Positions 36,101-46,612 of a stretch of DNA of 64,000 nt are shown piece by piece. The stretch spans positions 46,544,177 through 46,608,176 of the forward strand of contig NW_026622863.1 of NCBI RefSeq assembly GCF_023065955.2, read 5' to 3'. Source of the stretch: Ursus arctos. Lineage: Eukaryota; Chordata; Mammalia; Carnivora; Ursidae. Every line of letters starts with the position of its first letter. The first letter of the stretch is position 1. The notes under the pieces are model-generated. The model worked only from the letters and a program-made list of their open reading frames with translations. It searched no databases and was not told the origin of the DNA. Both the position numbers and the translations under genes were made by a program.

Positions 36101-36244
36101 GCTGGGGATCCCGGAGTCCGGCCGTCCCTCGGGAATCTCTATCGTCTCCACATTCCCGTCGCACAGCGCTGCGATCAGCGCGGACTTGCCACAGCCCGGA
36201 GGCCCCAGGAACAAGGCGGTCACGTCACCCCGTGGCGGTGGCAT
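33183..36244 (-). CDS. IRGQ: IRGQ, immunity-related GTPase family Q
   Basis: GTPase-like member of the IRG family, linked in recent work to autophagy (family knowledge). Two coding exons: 35715-36244 and 33183-34542, joined in phase 2 (CAAAG|GTGAGA donor, CCCCTCAG acceptor), giving 629 residues; human is about 623. The start ATG (36242-36244) lies two bases inside the exon (CCAG|GTATG). The P-loop GPPGCGKS is at residues 14-21; clear G3/G4 motifs of an active GTPase were not seen, which fits the 'quasi-GTPase' label. The second exon carries a low-complexity acidic/EKAGS-rich insert between two alpha-helical, Ala/Leu-rich halves; the C terminus is EAVLAPRGPAQ. The stop is TGA at 33183-33185. 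The second exon is very GC-rich, so open shadow frames occur on the plus strand. Confidence 0.95.
34543..35714 (-). other. IRGQ: IRGQ coding intron
   Basis: 1.17 kb with no recognisable interspersed repeat, exon or RNA gene; purine-rich on the plus strand. Confidence 0.6.
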
Positions 36245-36548
36245 ACCTGGAAAGCAAGGGGATGGGACAAACCCGGGTCAGGGAGTGCTCAGGCTTTTTC
36301 TTTCCTAGTCATCCCCTCTGGTCTCAGACTTCAGTCCTTCACCCTGTCCCCTTCCCTTCTTTGACGTCACTCCCAGGGAAAAATCTGGCACTCACGCCCT
36401 ATTCCCCAGGGATGCGGGCATCTTGTCCGCCCTCTTTCTGGATACATTTTTCTCTGTTTCAAAATCTCAGAAATCCGGCCTCCAGCCCCCTCCTCCCTCA
36501 GGGACATCGATGTTTTTATCCCCCACACCTCCTTGCCAAATCACTAAC

Positions 36549-37120
36549 CGAGCAAACCGCCGGCACAACCGGAGAGCGCAGTTGGCGGCGACTGATCAGC
36601 CGCTGAGAAGCCCCGCCCCTCGGGTCGGGCGGACGGAGGCCGAAGAGGTTAGAGGGCTGGGATTTGGGGACGTCGGAACACGTTCCGGGGGCTCTAACCT
36701 GACGTCAGTCTTTTAAGGAGGGGGTGTGTCTAGGAAGCTTGACCTCGGGGCTACAGCCCTTCAGAGCGCCTGCGCAGAGCAATCAAGGCGCGCCCGCTCC
36801 CCAGCTCCCGCTGCCGCAGGGCACGGAACAATGAGGGAGTCGAAGCGCCTGCGCGCCTGGAGCGCCTAGCCACAGTTGCGCAAGCAGCTGAGGTCTGTAA
36901 GGCACGGGTGGCACGCAACGTCATCATAACGCACCCCAGTGCAGAGAAGGACCCCTCCCGTTACTCTGAGGACCCGGTTGGCGCGACCGCATCGCTGCCG
37001 GATGGCATCCCGGGCCTGGGCTTCGAGAAGCTCATCAGGCGAAAGGGCGTGGAAGCCGCTGGGGCCTTGAGACTCGGCGGGCCCTACCCTGCTTCCCTCC
37101 GGGTGGCGGCGCTGTGACGA
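36549..37120. promoter_or_regulatory. Bidirectional CpG promoter of IRGQ (-) and ZNF576 (+)
   Basis: CpG-dense region between the two divergent genes. The IRGQ leader exon probably ends at 36549 (GCTCG|GTTAGTGA on the minus strand). Visible elements: GC box CCCCGCCCCT (36610-36619), perfect CRE TGACGTCA (36700-36707) and NRF1-like CCTGCGCAG and CCTGCGCGCC (about 36768 and 36848). No TATA box. The two start sites cannot be fixed from sequence. Confidence 0.65.
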
Positions 37121-37701
37121 GCGGCTGACAGGCGCAACGAAAGGCAGCCCTCTGCTGTCTGGAGAAAAGCGGAGGCCTGGGCTACCCGCCTCGGGAGGAG
37201 GGAACCGAGGGCAGTGCTGGGGGCAGCGGGCCAGCGAGGCTGAAGGCGCGCGTGGGAGGCGGGGGCCCTGGGTGGAACGAGGGTTCCAGGATGTCAGAGA
37301 AAGATGCCTCCCGGGAAGAGGCGGGCTAAAGCCTGGATACCACCAGGGCCTCAAGACACGTGGGAGACGGGGGTGAGGCTGGTGTCAAGGCTCCAGGGTT
37401 CCATGCCCCGAGTTCAGGGAGGTAGTTTGATGTAGGAGGCCATAGGTCTCATGCAGGTGAGAAGGCCCTCAGGGGTGTCACAAACCTAGGGAGTCGAATC
37501 TTTTGGGAGTGGCGAAGCTTCCCTAGGAAAGAACTCCATCAGGTTAGGGGTCAAGAGGATGGCATCTTACGGGGCAAGGAGAGCCTGTCAGAGGTCACGG
37601 GATTAGCGGACCCTTTAATGCTGTCGATAGATGAGCGATTTCACTTGATTTACTATTCTGTCATGCGTGCTCCTCTCTTGACCAGAGGGATCCCGGTCAC
37701 T

Positions 37702-39845
37702 ATGGAGGACCCGCATCCTGAAGAGACCATGGAGCAGCAGGATTCGTCCAAGGAGAGGAGTCCCCGCAGTCCAGGAGGCGACATCTGTGAGTGCTGCTGG
37801 CCAGAGGAGGGTGGGCTGCTGGAGCTGACGCTAGCAAGAAGGATTTCTATAGCATTTCAGTGTCCCAGGTCCTATGCTGGGAAGGGGCTGTGATAAATGG
37901 CTTCTAAGCTGCCCTCCCAGGAACTAACACTCTCTACCCTTACCCTTATTCTGCTCGGATGTACCCACCCCACTCTGTCCGTGTAAGTTCGAGTGGGGTG
38001 CAGTTCAGAGGGATAGAGTGGCATGAAGAGAGGCCTGGGGTGGGAGATGTGGCTGGGAAAGGTTGGACACTGTGAGAGGAGCCCCAAGGTTCCAGTCCCA
38101 CCTCTGCCCCAGACTTCCGGTGTGACCAGGGCTTGGGTTTCCCTGTCTGTCAAAAGAGGTTGCCACTACTCGGGTGACCTGGCTGTAATGGGGATTAGTG
38201 GCAGAGAAGGGGAAGGTCTGATGTTAACAAAGGTAGCCAGTTGGACATATCCTGATAGCAACAGCTTCTGCTGAATGCTTAGAGAGTTAGGGGTGCTTTC
38301 TAGTACGAGTTTAACCTTCGTTATCTCAGTCCTCCTGACAGACCCTATGAAATCCCTCGGATAAGGGAACTGAGGCAAAGAGGGGTTATCTGTGACCGTG
38401 AGAGCTCTAGTGTCAAGGCCCTCCAGCCAAAGACCACCAGGAACACACCTACAGCTGAACAAGCTGGGTTTATTGCTCTTCCGCATTGAGGAAGCATGCA
38501 CGCCCTGGGGTGCTGGGGGGCATCTCAGTGTTAGAAAGGATTTATCTTAGGTGGTTTGGGGAGGAGTTCAAGGAGGGGTTTTGCTCTGAATTAGATGCCG
38601 CAGGTAAGCAGGGCAAAAGATTGGTTGGTCAAATCTTATCTAGGAGGGAGGTACAAAGGCTCAAGCTGTGACCGATAAAGCAGCAGCAGCCACTCCGAGC
38701 AGCCAGGATAGCAGGGTGTTTGGTCTTTTTGCGGCTTGGACAACGTTCGTGTTTTGTGTGTGTTCAGATGCTATTCTGGCATGGTCTTGACTTGATTTAT
38801 CTCAGTCACAGCAGGGCCTTGTCTGACAAGGTTCTGTGACTGCTTATGTTCAACAGGAGAACACCAAGGCCTAGCTGGGAGTGCCAGGCCAGCCTCCGGC
38901 TGTCAAGCTGCTTCTGTCTTTCTCAATACTAATAATTGCAAACCACTGTGTAGCACTGTTCTAAGCACTTTCTATGAATTAATTCATTTACTCCTTCCAC
39001 CAACCCAGTGAGGTAGTTGTAACCGTACTGATCAGTTATAACCGTACTGATATGGTTATGACCCCATTTTTCAGATGAGGAAACTGTTGTACGTGCCTAG
39101 GAAGTGGTAGATCTGGGATTCAGTGCCGGGCAGTCTGGCTTCAGAGGCTGTGCTCCAATCACGTGGCTCTGTTGGAAAGTCAGATTCCCTGGGTTCCAGG
39201 CCTGACTCCACCATTTCATTTCCCGGCCTCATGACTGTAGGCAAGTTGCCTAGCCTTTCTGAGCCTCAGCCTGCTCATCCATAAAACAGGTCCAGTAACA
39301 TAGTAAGCCTGGCACATAGTAAGCACTGAATGTGAATTGTTGGCATGACTCTGGGGCTTGGGAGAGGTCCTGGTGACTCTTGCTGGCTTCCCCCCGACCT
39401 CTCCCCACGTCCCTCAGGCCACCTGGGGGCCCCGCAGTGCACCCGCTGCCTCATCACCTTCGCCGATTCCAAGTTCCAGGAGCGTCACATGAAGCGGGAG
39501 CACCCAGCGGATTTCGTGGCCCAGAAGCTGCAGGGGGCCCTCTTCATCTGCTTCACCTGCGCCCGCTCCTTCCCCTCCTCCAAGGCCTTGATCGCTCATC
39601 AGCGCACCCATGGTCCAGGCGCCAGGCCCTCCACGCCAGTGGCACCCCCTGCTGCCCAGCCTACATTCCCCTGCCCTGACTGTGGCAAGACCTTTGGGCA
39701 GGCTGCTTCTCTGAGGCGCCACCGCCAGGCGCATGAGACCCGCACCTCTCCGGGCCCCTTTGCCTGCACGGAGTGTGGTCAGGACTTTGCCCAGGAAGCC
39801 GGGCTGCATCAACACTACATCCGGCATGCTCGGGGGGAGCTCTGA
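37702..39845 (+). CDS. ZNF576: ZNF576, C2H2 zinc-finger protein
   Basis: Two coding exons, 37702-37786 and 39418-39845, joined in phase 1 (ATCT|GTGAGT donor, CCCTCAG acceptor), giving 170 residues, the human length. It starts MEDPHPEETMEQQDSSKERS and ends IRHARGEL. Four C2H2 fingers: residues 36-57 (C-x2-C-x12-H-x4-H), 73-93, 114-134 and 145-165. The last two are closest to canonical DNA-binding fingers, each followed by a longer linker than TGEKP. There is no KRAB or SCAN domain. Probably nuclear; the target is unknown. The promoter is shared with IRGQ. The last finger and the HARGEL/HARGEV tail resemble those of ZNF428 nearby, suggesting an old duplication. Confidence 0.96.
37787..39417 (+). 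other. ZNF576: ZNF576 coding intron with MIR fragments
   Basis: Reverse MIR at about 38270-38400 and 38940-39140 (TTCTAAGCACTTTCTATGAA, TTTTTCAGATGAGGAAACTG), forward MIR at 39150-39345 (GCACATAGTAAGCACTGAAT). The stretch 38410-38930 shows nothing I can name. Confidence 0.6.
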
Positions 39846-40544
39846 GTAAGGGTTAAGCCCTCCCTAGGACAGTGGGTGGGGGTGGGTTCTTTGGCTGCTA
39901 GAACCCACCTCTGATACGGGATGGGGGCCTTGGAAGGATTTGCTTCCCTCCCTGGACAGGCAAAGGACTCCGGATAAATAGGACCCAGCAGACGCTCATC
40001 TACAGTTTCAGTCTTTGGAGGACGCAAAGGCCTTCAGGGATATAGTGAAACTAGTGAGATCTTTTGTTGGGAAAAAAAAAAAAGAGAGAGCAAGCAAAAG
40101 GGAAAACTGTTATTTGTATCTCCCTCATTCCCAATTAAATAGTTTGAAATCACAACTAGCTGCAGATTGTGTAATCACCTTTAATTCTTCCCAGGTGGAT
40201 GCCATGAGCTGTAGGAGCAAATCCCCCTGGATGTGTGCCTGAATGGGGGCAGGGAAGGTGAGGTGTTGCAGGGCTATAATGTCACTGGAAGGGTCCCAGA
40301 CCTGGAGCAACTTGGGCCTTTGGGGATGGGATAGCAAAGTTGGGGGCCATATTCTGAGTCATGTGGGGGTTGCAGTTAAAGTCGTTGTCTTCTCCCACCC
40401 TGTCAGTCTTTCCCACTCACGGAGGGGCTATGGTATTGGATGGGTTTGGGTCCCCCCCCCCCAGTAATCTATTGTCCACTTAAATAATTTTATGTACCAT
40501 TCCGGTCATGGAATATTTTCTATGTGTGTAGGTGAGATGACATG

Positions 40545-40550
40545 AATAAA
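40545..40550 (+). terminator. ZNF576: Candidate ZNF576 poly(A) signal (AATAAA)
   Basis: AATAAA about 700 bp after the stop, before the next SINE. An upstream ATTAAA at 40134-40139 is an alternative. Confidence 0.45.
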
Positions 40551-40659
40551 ATAACAAATAGTATCTAAAAACAGAAAAGATCTACATTAAAATGTCTAAA
40601 CAAGGAACTCTGGCTTTTGGGCAGGAATTCCCAGAAAATATAAGAAGGGCACAGGGAGG

Positions 40660-40864
40660 GGACGCCTGGGTGGCTCAGTTGGTTAAGGGTCTGACTCTTG
40701 ATTCTGGCTCAGGTCATGATCTCAGGGTCGTGAGATCCAGCCCAATTTCAGGCTCTGTGCTGAGACTGGCGCCTGTTTAAGATTCTCAATCTCCCTCTCC
40801 CCCTGCCCCACCCGCCTCCGTGCATGCGCGTGCTCTCTCTCTTTCAAAATAAATAAAATAAAAA
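40660..40864 (+). mobile_element. can-SINE
   Basis: GACGCCTGGGTGGCTCAGTT head, GTCATGATCTCAGGGTCGTG, CTCTTTCAAAATAAATAAAA tail. Flanked by the direct repeat AGAAGGGCACAGGGAGGG (about 40642-40659 and 40863-40880), a probable target-site duplication. Confidence 0.94.
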
Positions 40865-41139
40865 GAAGGGCACAGGGAGGGGGAAGCTCAGGTCAGAGCT
40901 GGCCTGGCCCTGCAGGGAATCTGGTTTGAAATCAAACAGAGATACCTTCTGTTTCCTGTTGTATTTGGCCAACATTCCGAGAGCTCCCATTAAGATCCTA
41001 TTTTCAGCTCTTGAAAAGCCTAACCCTGGGCCGAGTCCCACCGGGCCAGTGCTGAGTGTGGTCAGGGCTTTGGATTACCTGCCCTGCCCCCTTAGAGACA
41101 ATGGTTGATGCCCTGCATACAATAATCATAGACTCCATC

Positions 41140-42240
41140 TGAACCAAGGGGTGTTTTTAAAGCCCATAGCTGAGATAGATATGGTAGAGACTGATAGCAG
41201 TCTCCCACTTTTTAGCTAGGTACATGGTGTCTACAAACATTCCCATTTCCCAGGGTCCCTTGCAGCTAGGTGTGGCCCTGTGACCGAGTTCTGGCTAAAT
41301 TCTGGGTAGAGGTCTCAAGCTTCAGAGAGAGACATGCCTTTTCCTCTCCCTGCCTGCCTGGAGCGTGGACGTGGTTACGCAGCCATCTCGGACCATGAGA
41401 ACAATGTATGGACTGGCAGAGCAGCAAGAGCGCAGAAGCCTGGGTCCCTTGACCATGGGTCCCTGGGACCACGATGACTTCATGGAGCGGAGTCATCATA
41501 CCAGCCCTAGAATATCTACTTCCGTACTATCATGTAAGAGAGAAATAAGCCTTTATCTTGCTTAAATCACCCTTACTTTGGGTCTCTGTCACATGCAGCA
41601 TCATTTAAAGCCTGTCTGCAGCGCAGAACTGCAGATCTGAGTAGTCGCAACAGAGACCGTACGGCCCACCAAGCCTAAAATAGGCAAGGGCCATCTGGCC
41701 CTTTACAGTAAAAGTTTGCCGACCTCGTCTGATTGGTAGACAGACAACCTACTCTGAGCCTGGCAGCCGGGATTCCCACCCTGGGAAATGCTACCTCCAG
41801 TGGGGGCCCGTGCGTCCACGTGTTTGTTTGTGTGGCATTTGGGCAGGGCTGGCTAGCCCGGATCTCTTTGTGGGGGTGACTTACGGGGAAATTGGTTTGG
41901 AGTCGGTTGGCCATCACTTTTTCCTAAAATACCGACTTCACCAAAGCCAAATATTTCCTCTGCACCTGGCGATAGCTCAGAAGTTTCCAACCCAGATGTT
42001 TTACACCTCCCCCACAGCGGTTCCCTCCAACCCAAAGCTAAGGCTCGAATCACACATGCTCCCCTGAGATAGACAGCAGCCTGCCTGTGTTCTTCCTGTT
42101 CTCTCCACTCTCCAGATGTCATACAGATTCCCAAGACTTTAAATAGCATCACTGGTGACTTCCAAATCCTTATCTTCAGCTCAAACCCCAGACTTCTCCC
42201 CATGAGAAAGTCACTTGGATGATGAATAGGAGTCTCAAAA
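41140..42240. repeat. Old repeats between ZNF576 and the next SINE
   Basis: 41210-41580 contains AGGGTCCCTTGCAGCTAGGT, GTGACCGAGTTCTGGC and AGAGAGAAATAAGCCTTTAT, text of an old mammalian interspersed repeat. A related copy is at 45890-46260. No gene seen. Confidence 0.45.
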
Positions 42241-42245
42241 ACTTG

Positions 42246-42447
42246 GGGGCGCCTGGGAGGCGCAGCGGTTAAGCGTCTGCCTTCGGCTCAGGGTGTGATC
42301 CCGGCGTTATGGGATCGAGCCCCACATCAGGCTCCTCCGCTGGGAGCCTGCTTCTTCCTCTCCCAGTCCCCCTGCTTGTGGAAGTTCCCTCTCTCGCTGG
42401 CTGTGTCTCTCTGTCAAATAAATAAAATCTTAAAAAAAAAAAAAAAG
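42246..42447 (+). mobile_element. can-SINE, young ursid-like subfamily
   Basis: GGCGCCTGGGAGGCGCAGCG head, GATCGAGCCCCACATCAGGC, CTCTCGCTGGCTGTGTCTCT, poly-A tail of 14. The least diverged copy by eye. Confidence 0.95.
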
Positions 42448-42689
42448 GGTCAACGTGACTCCTGCAGCCCCCATCTACACACCACTACCATCAGATTGGT
42501 CAACTCTACTTCTGAATTCCCAAGTCTGACCGGCCCTCCTCACAGCTGCTCTCCTAACTGCTCCCCCGACCTCACCCCCAGACCTGCCACCATTGCTACC
42601 CTCTCTGGTCCACTACAAAGACCTTACTCAGGCCCAGAAAACCCAAAAGTGATGGAGCCCCCGCCCACTAAGCAATCTCAACTCCCTCC

Positions 42690-43060
42690 CTGCTCTATCT
42701 TTACTATACTCCAGTCACACATGCCAGGCTGGCTTCTGCCTCAGGGCCTTTGCACTTGCTGTTCCCTCTGCCTCGAGTGCTCTTACCCAGAACTTTGCAA
42801 CACTGTCCTTACGTTATTCAGCACTCAATACAGGCTACCTCTTCAGAGAGGTCCTCCTTGACCTTCCTGGCTAAAGGAACAACAGCAACCCTTACCCTGA
42901 CTTAATTTCTTCCTAGCACTCTTCAATACCTGGGATTATCATGCTTTTGTTTGTCATTATCCATGTCCTTACTCTGGAATCCACACTCTCAAGGACCAAT
43001 GTTGTGTTGTCCTCGCTTCCCCGGCACCTAGGACGGTGTTGATCTCAGGCGCTCAAAAAA
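42690..43060 (+). repeat. L2 LINE 3' end
   Basis: CTCAGGGCCTTTGCACTTGC, CTTCAGAGAGGTCCTCCTTG, GTGTTGATCTCAGGCGCTCA: the usual L2 3' order. Confidence 0.75.
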
Positions 43061-44449
43061 TGCTCAGCTGTGCCCACTGTTTACCTAGTGTCTCTCAGCC
43101 TGCTGCCTTCCCTGTGATGCTGGGCTTTCTGCAATTAGGTTTCCCGGACTCCCTGCAGAGCTGGCTTCCTCAAGTTCTGTCCATGAGAGGCATAAGGTAG
43201 GTAGGAAGAGGGGGAATGGACTCCCCTTGCTTTGGACTCCCTCCAGCACAGCTACGGCTCCACTGTCCTTCTATACTGGGCACCAGGTAATGTGCCAAAG
43301 CTCGAGGTTTAACCCTCTGCACGTGGCCTGTCCTCTAAGCTCCTGCTGGGCCCTGGACCCCAGTCCTAGAGGTGGGAGCTCTGTGCACACACGAACTGCT
43401 CAGCTGCCTCACTGTTCCACATTTGTGCTCCCAGACCTCTCACAGCTGCATAAACATCCCCTGTGTTAAGTCCTCTCTTTGGAATTCCTGCTTTGTGTCT
43501 CATCCTGCCTGGCCCCCAAGGAACTGAATGACCCCACTGGCAACAGACTAGGTCTCTGCATCCCCAGTCTCTCATATCCTTAGGAATTTGGGGGGATGAA
43601 CGGATGGTTCCCTACATCCATGCTAAGAATGCCCCGTCTTAGGGCAGAAGAGCGCTTAAGCGTGCTGCTCCAGGAAATAAATCCATCTGTGGTGTTTTAA
43701 TGAGCTGTGAATTTCTGCTTTGACGATTCTAAGAGTCACTGATGTTAAGCTATTAGTGGTTAGGAAAGTCTCAACTTGAAGAGTGGCTAAATGTCAGGTT
43801 CTCAGATTCGAGCTTCTAGGATGAGAAGTGTGGGTTTTGACAGATGCTTTGGTATAAGATCCTGTAACAGGCATCAAAATGCAAGTGGTCTTTGTGGCCA
43901 AGCAGGTGCCATCATCAGGGAAGCAAGCAGAGAGGGGTCCAGATGCCAGATGGTGGGGGATGGGCACGTGGGTGGTAGAAATGCCCATTAGCAGGACGTA
44001 ACCCTTACTCAGCTCCAGCAATCTACTGCCCCATGGGACTGTGGGTTTGGCAGTATAGATCTCACAATTTTCAAAAGAAACCCCAAACCTCCATTTTGAT
44101 GTGAAATCTGCCCATTTGTAAATGTTGGTAAACAACATGATTGAAAAACCTCTGTAACTCTGTGGATTCCAAACACACTCCTGCCAGTCAGATGGTGGCT
44201 GTGGACAGCCAGGCTGCCATTTCTGGTATGTGGCTTAACGGTGAAGAACATACTCTCTGCATCCCTCTTCTGGAGTCAAACCCGGGCTCTGCTGCTTATT
44301 AGCTGTGTGACCGACCTGTAGCAGGTAAGTTCCAACTTCCCGAGTTGGAACCGCTATAAAATGGTTGTGATAATAGCCCCTATGCCTCTAAGGGTTATAA
44401 CAATGACTCAGACATGGAGACATTGCCCAAATTGGTAGAATGGCCTACA

Positions 44450-45840
44450 AGGCCTGGCCCTCTGCCCCTCCCTGACTTTGCCTTCCCACCAGTCTTCCCT
44501 TGCCTTCGTCAGCAACAGCCTCACGCCCTAAGTGTTCTTCCATAAATATCCCAAGTAGGGCCCCACCTCAGGGCCTTTGCACTCACTGCCCCTGCAGACA
44601 AGACACACACACACACACACACACACACACAAGCTTCCCCACCCCGTTTTCCTCCACAGCACTTACTACCTTCTAACGTTCTCTCCGTCGTATGTATTTT
44701 ACCGAACTATCTAAGTATCTGTCTTCTCCATTATAATAGGGGTTTCCACAAAGGCAGGGATTCTTGTTCGTCATGCTCAAAGCTCTACGCTCAGCTCCCA
44801 GAATAGTGCCAGTATCTCACAGGTGCTCAATACATCACTATTGAATGAATGAATGAATGAATGAATGAATGAATGAATAAATAACAGCCCCTACCTCATA
44901 AGGATCCGATGCAACTGTCCATACAAACTGCTTTAGCCTAGGGCCTGGTCCACTGTGAGTGCTGATTTAATGATGGCCATTATGGTAATTCAGGTTCTAT
45001 TCTTGAAGTTTCTTAGTTGCCAAGCTTCTATGAGTTAACACACGTAAAGCGCCTTAGAACAGGGCTTGGCACACAGTAAATGCTCAGTAAATGGTAGCTA
45101 TCATTATAATTAGGCTTCTATTTTCAAAGGAGCTTTGGTGCCAAACTTCTATGAATTAGTACTTCCCATCTCCGAGCAAGAGCCAAGTTCTAACAAAGCT
45201 CTAACAAGCTGGCCCTCTGCTCCTCTCTGCCCTCATCCCTCCAGCTCTGCCCTCTCTGACACCGGGCAGGCTCCTGCCTCCTCCCGCCTGGACCATGCCT
45301 GGACCACTCTTTCAGACCAACAGCACGGCTCCAGCTCCCTCCCTCCCTCTGTCGCTGCTTAGGTCTCGGTCACCTCCTCAGGGAGGGCTATTTAAAATGG
45401 CAACCCCCTTCCAGCACTGTTCTCCCCCTGCTGTATCTTCTCCACAGCATCTACCCCCATCCCGCATATGCTACATCTTCCTTGTTTACTGTCTGTCCTA
45501 CCCACCCCCCTGCAAGCCCCATGAGGCCAAGGGTTTTATTTTGTGCACTGGTATATTCCCAATGCGCAGCATACAGCAGGGACGCAGAAGATCAGTCCTA
45601 AATGAATTAACGGATCACAGTCCCTACCTCACAGAGTTATTCTAAGGACCTGATGATCTCATGCAAATAAAATGCAGCATTCTGTAAGTGCTGGGGAAAT
45701 GGCAGCTGTAATTATAATTAAGGTTCTATTTTTGTAAGTTCCTAGATACACAAGTTCTATGAGTCAATATATATAAAGCTCTTGGACCAGCACTTGGCAC
45801 CCAGAAAGCACAGCTCTGATTATAATTAACGTCCTCTTTG
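44450..45840 (+). repeat. Tandemly duplicated L2+MIR block
   Basis: Two diverged copies, about 44450-45160 and 45205-45840, each ordered L2 3' end then MIR then an AT-rich segment (GGTTCTATTCTTGAAG / GGTTCTATTTTTGTAAG). The first copy contains (AC)n at 44606-44631 and (GAAT)n at about 44843-44880. Confidence 0.6.
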
Positions 45841-46465
45841 TGAAGGTTTTTAGGCAGGGGCAGAGAACATTAGCTGTCCTCCACCATCCTCCACGGACCG
45901 TTCTCTGCTTCCCGGGCATTGGCTAGACCCTTTCCCAGATACCCTTACAGAGAGCTGTGGCCATGTGACTCATTTCTCAGCAAAGGGACGTTAATGGGAG
46001 CAGTATGTGCCCCCTTGGGGTTGGGGCTGGTAAGACATCACCGTATCTCGCCAGGCTCACCTTCCTCTTCCACCAGCAGAACCCAGGCCACGGCCATTCA
46101 GCCATGACCGTGTGGATGACAGTCGGCTAAGGGATGGCCTGGGTCCTCGAATCACTGCATGGAGAAGGGCTGCCCCCCAACCTGAAACACCCACTCTGGA
46201 CTATGACGTGAGCACGAAACTTCGTACTGTTGAGTCAAGCCTGTACATCATGGGGTCTGTGAGTTAATACATGGAAACCACACTGAACATAAGCACTCAG
46301 GAAATGTGGAAAGTCTCGGTGACGAGGATGTTGAGGTTCCCCCAGGGAGGAGCCCCAGGGGATGGGGGGATAAAGGCCCATGCCTCACACGCTCAAGTGT
46401 CTACACACACGCACGCATGCACACACACACCAAACACGCTGGAGTGACATGCACAGAATTTGGCT

Positions 46466-46471
46466 TTTATT
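46466..46471 (-). terminator. ZNF428: ZNF428 poly(A) signal (AATAAA)
   Basis: Minus-strand AATAAA about 145 bp beyond the ZNF428 stop. Confidence 0.8.
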
Positions 46472-46612
46472 CTGGCTTTCACACATCTACTGCTAAGACG
46501 ACACAGATCGGCGGTACCCCCATCCCCCATGACCACGGTGACCACTCCGGTTTCCTCAGCCCCCTCCTCCCACCCCACCCCTTTTGCCAAGCTCCCTGGG
46601 TGGGGTCTCTGC

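Noticed and set aside
36866..37354. 162-codon minus frame in the IRGQ/ZNF576 promoter
   Set aside because: CpG-island composition with no recognisable domain or splice structure; probably chance.
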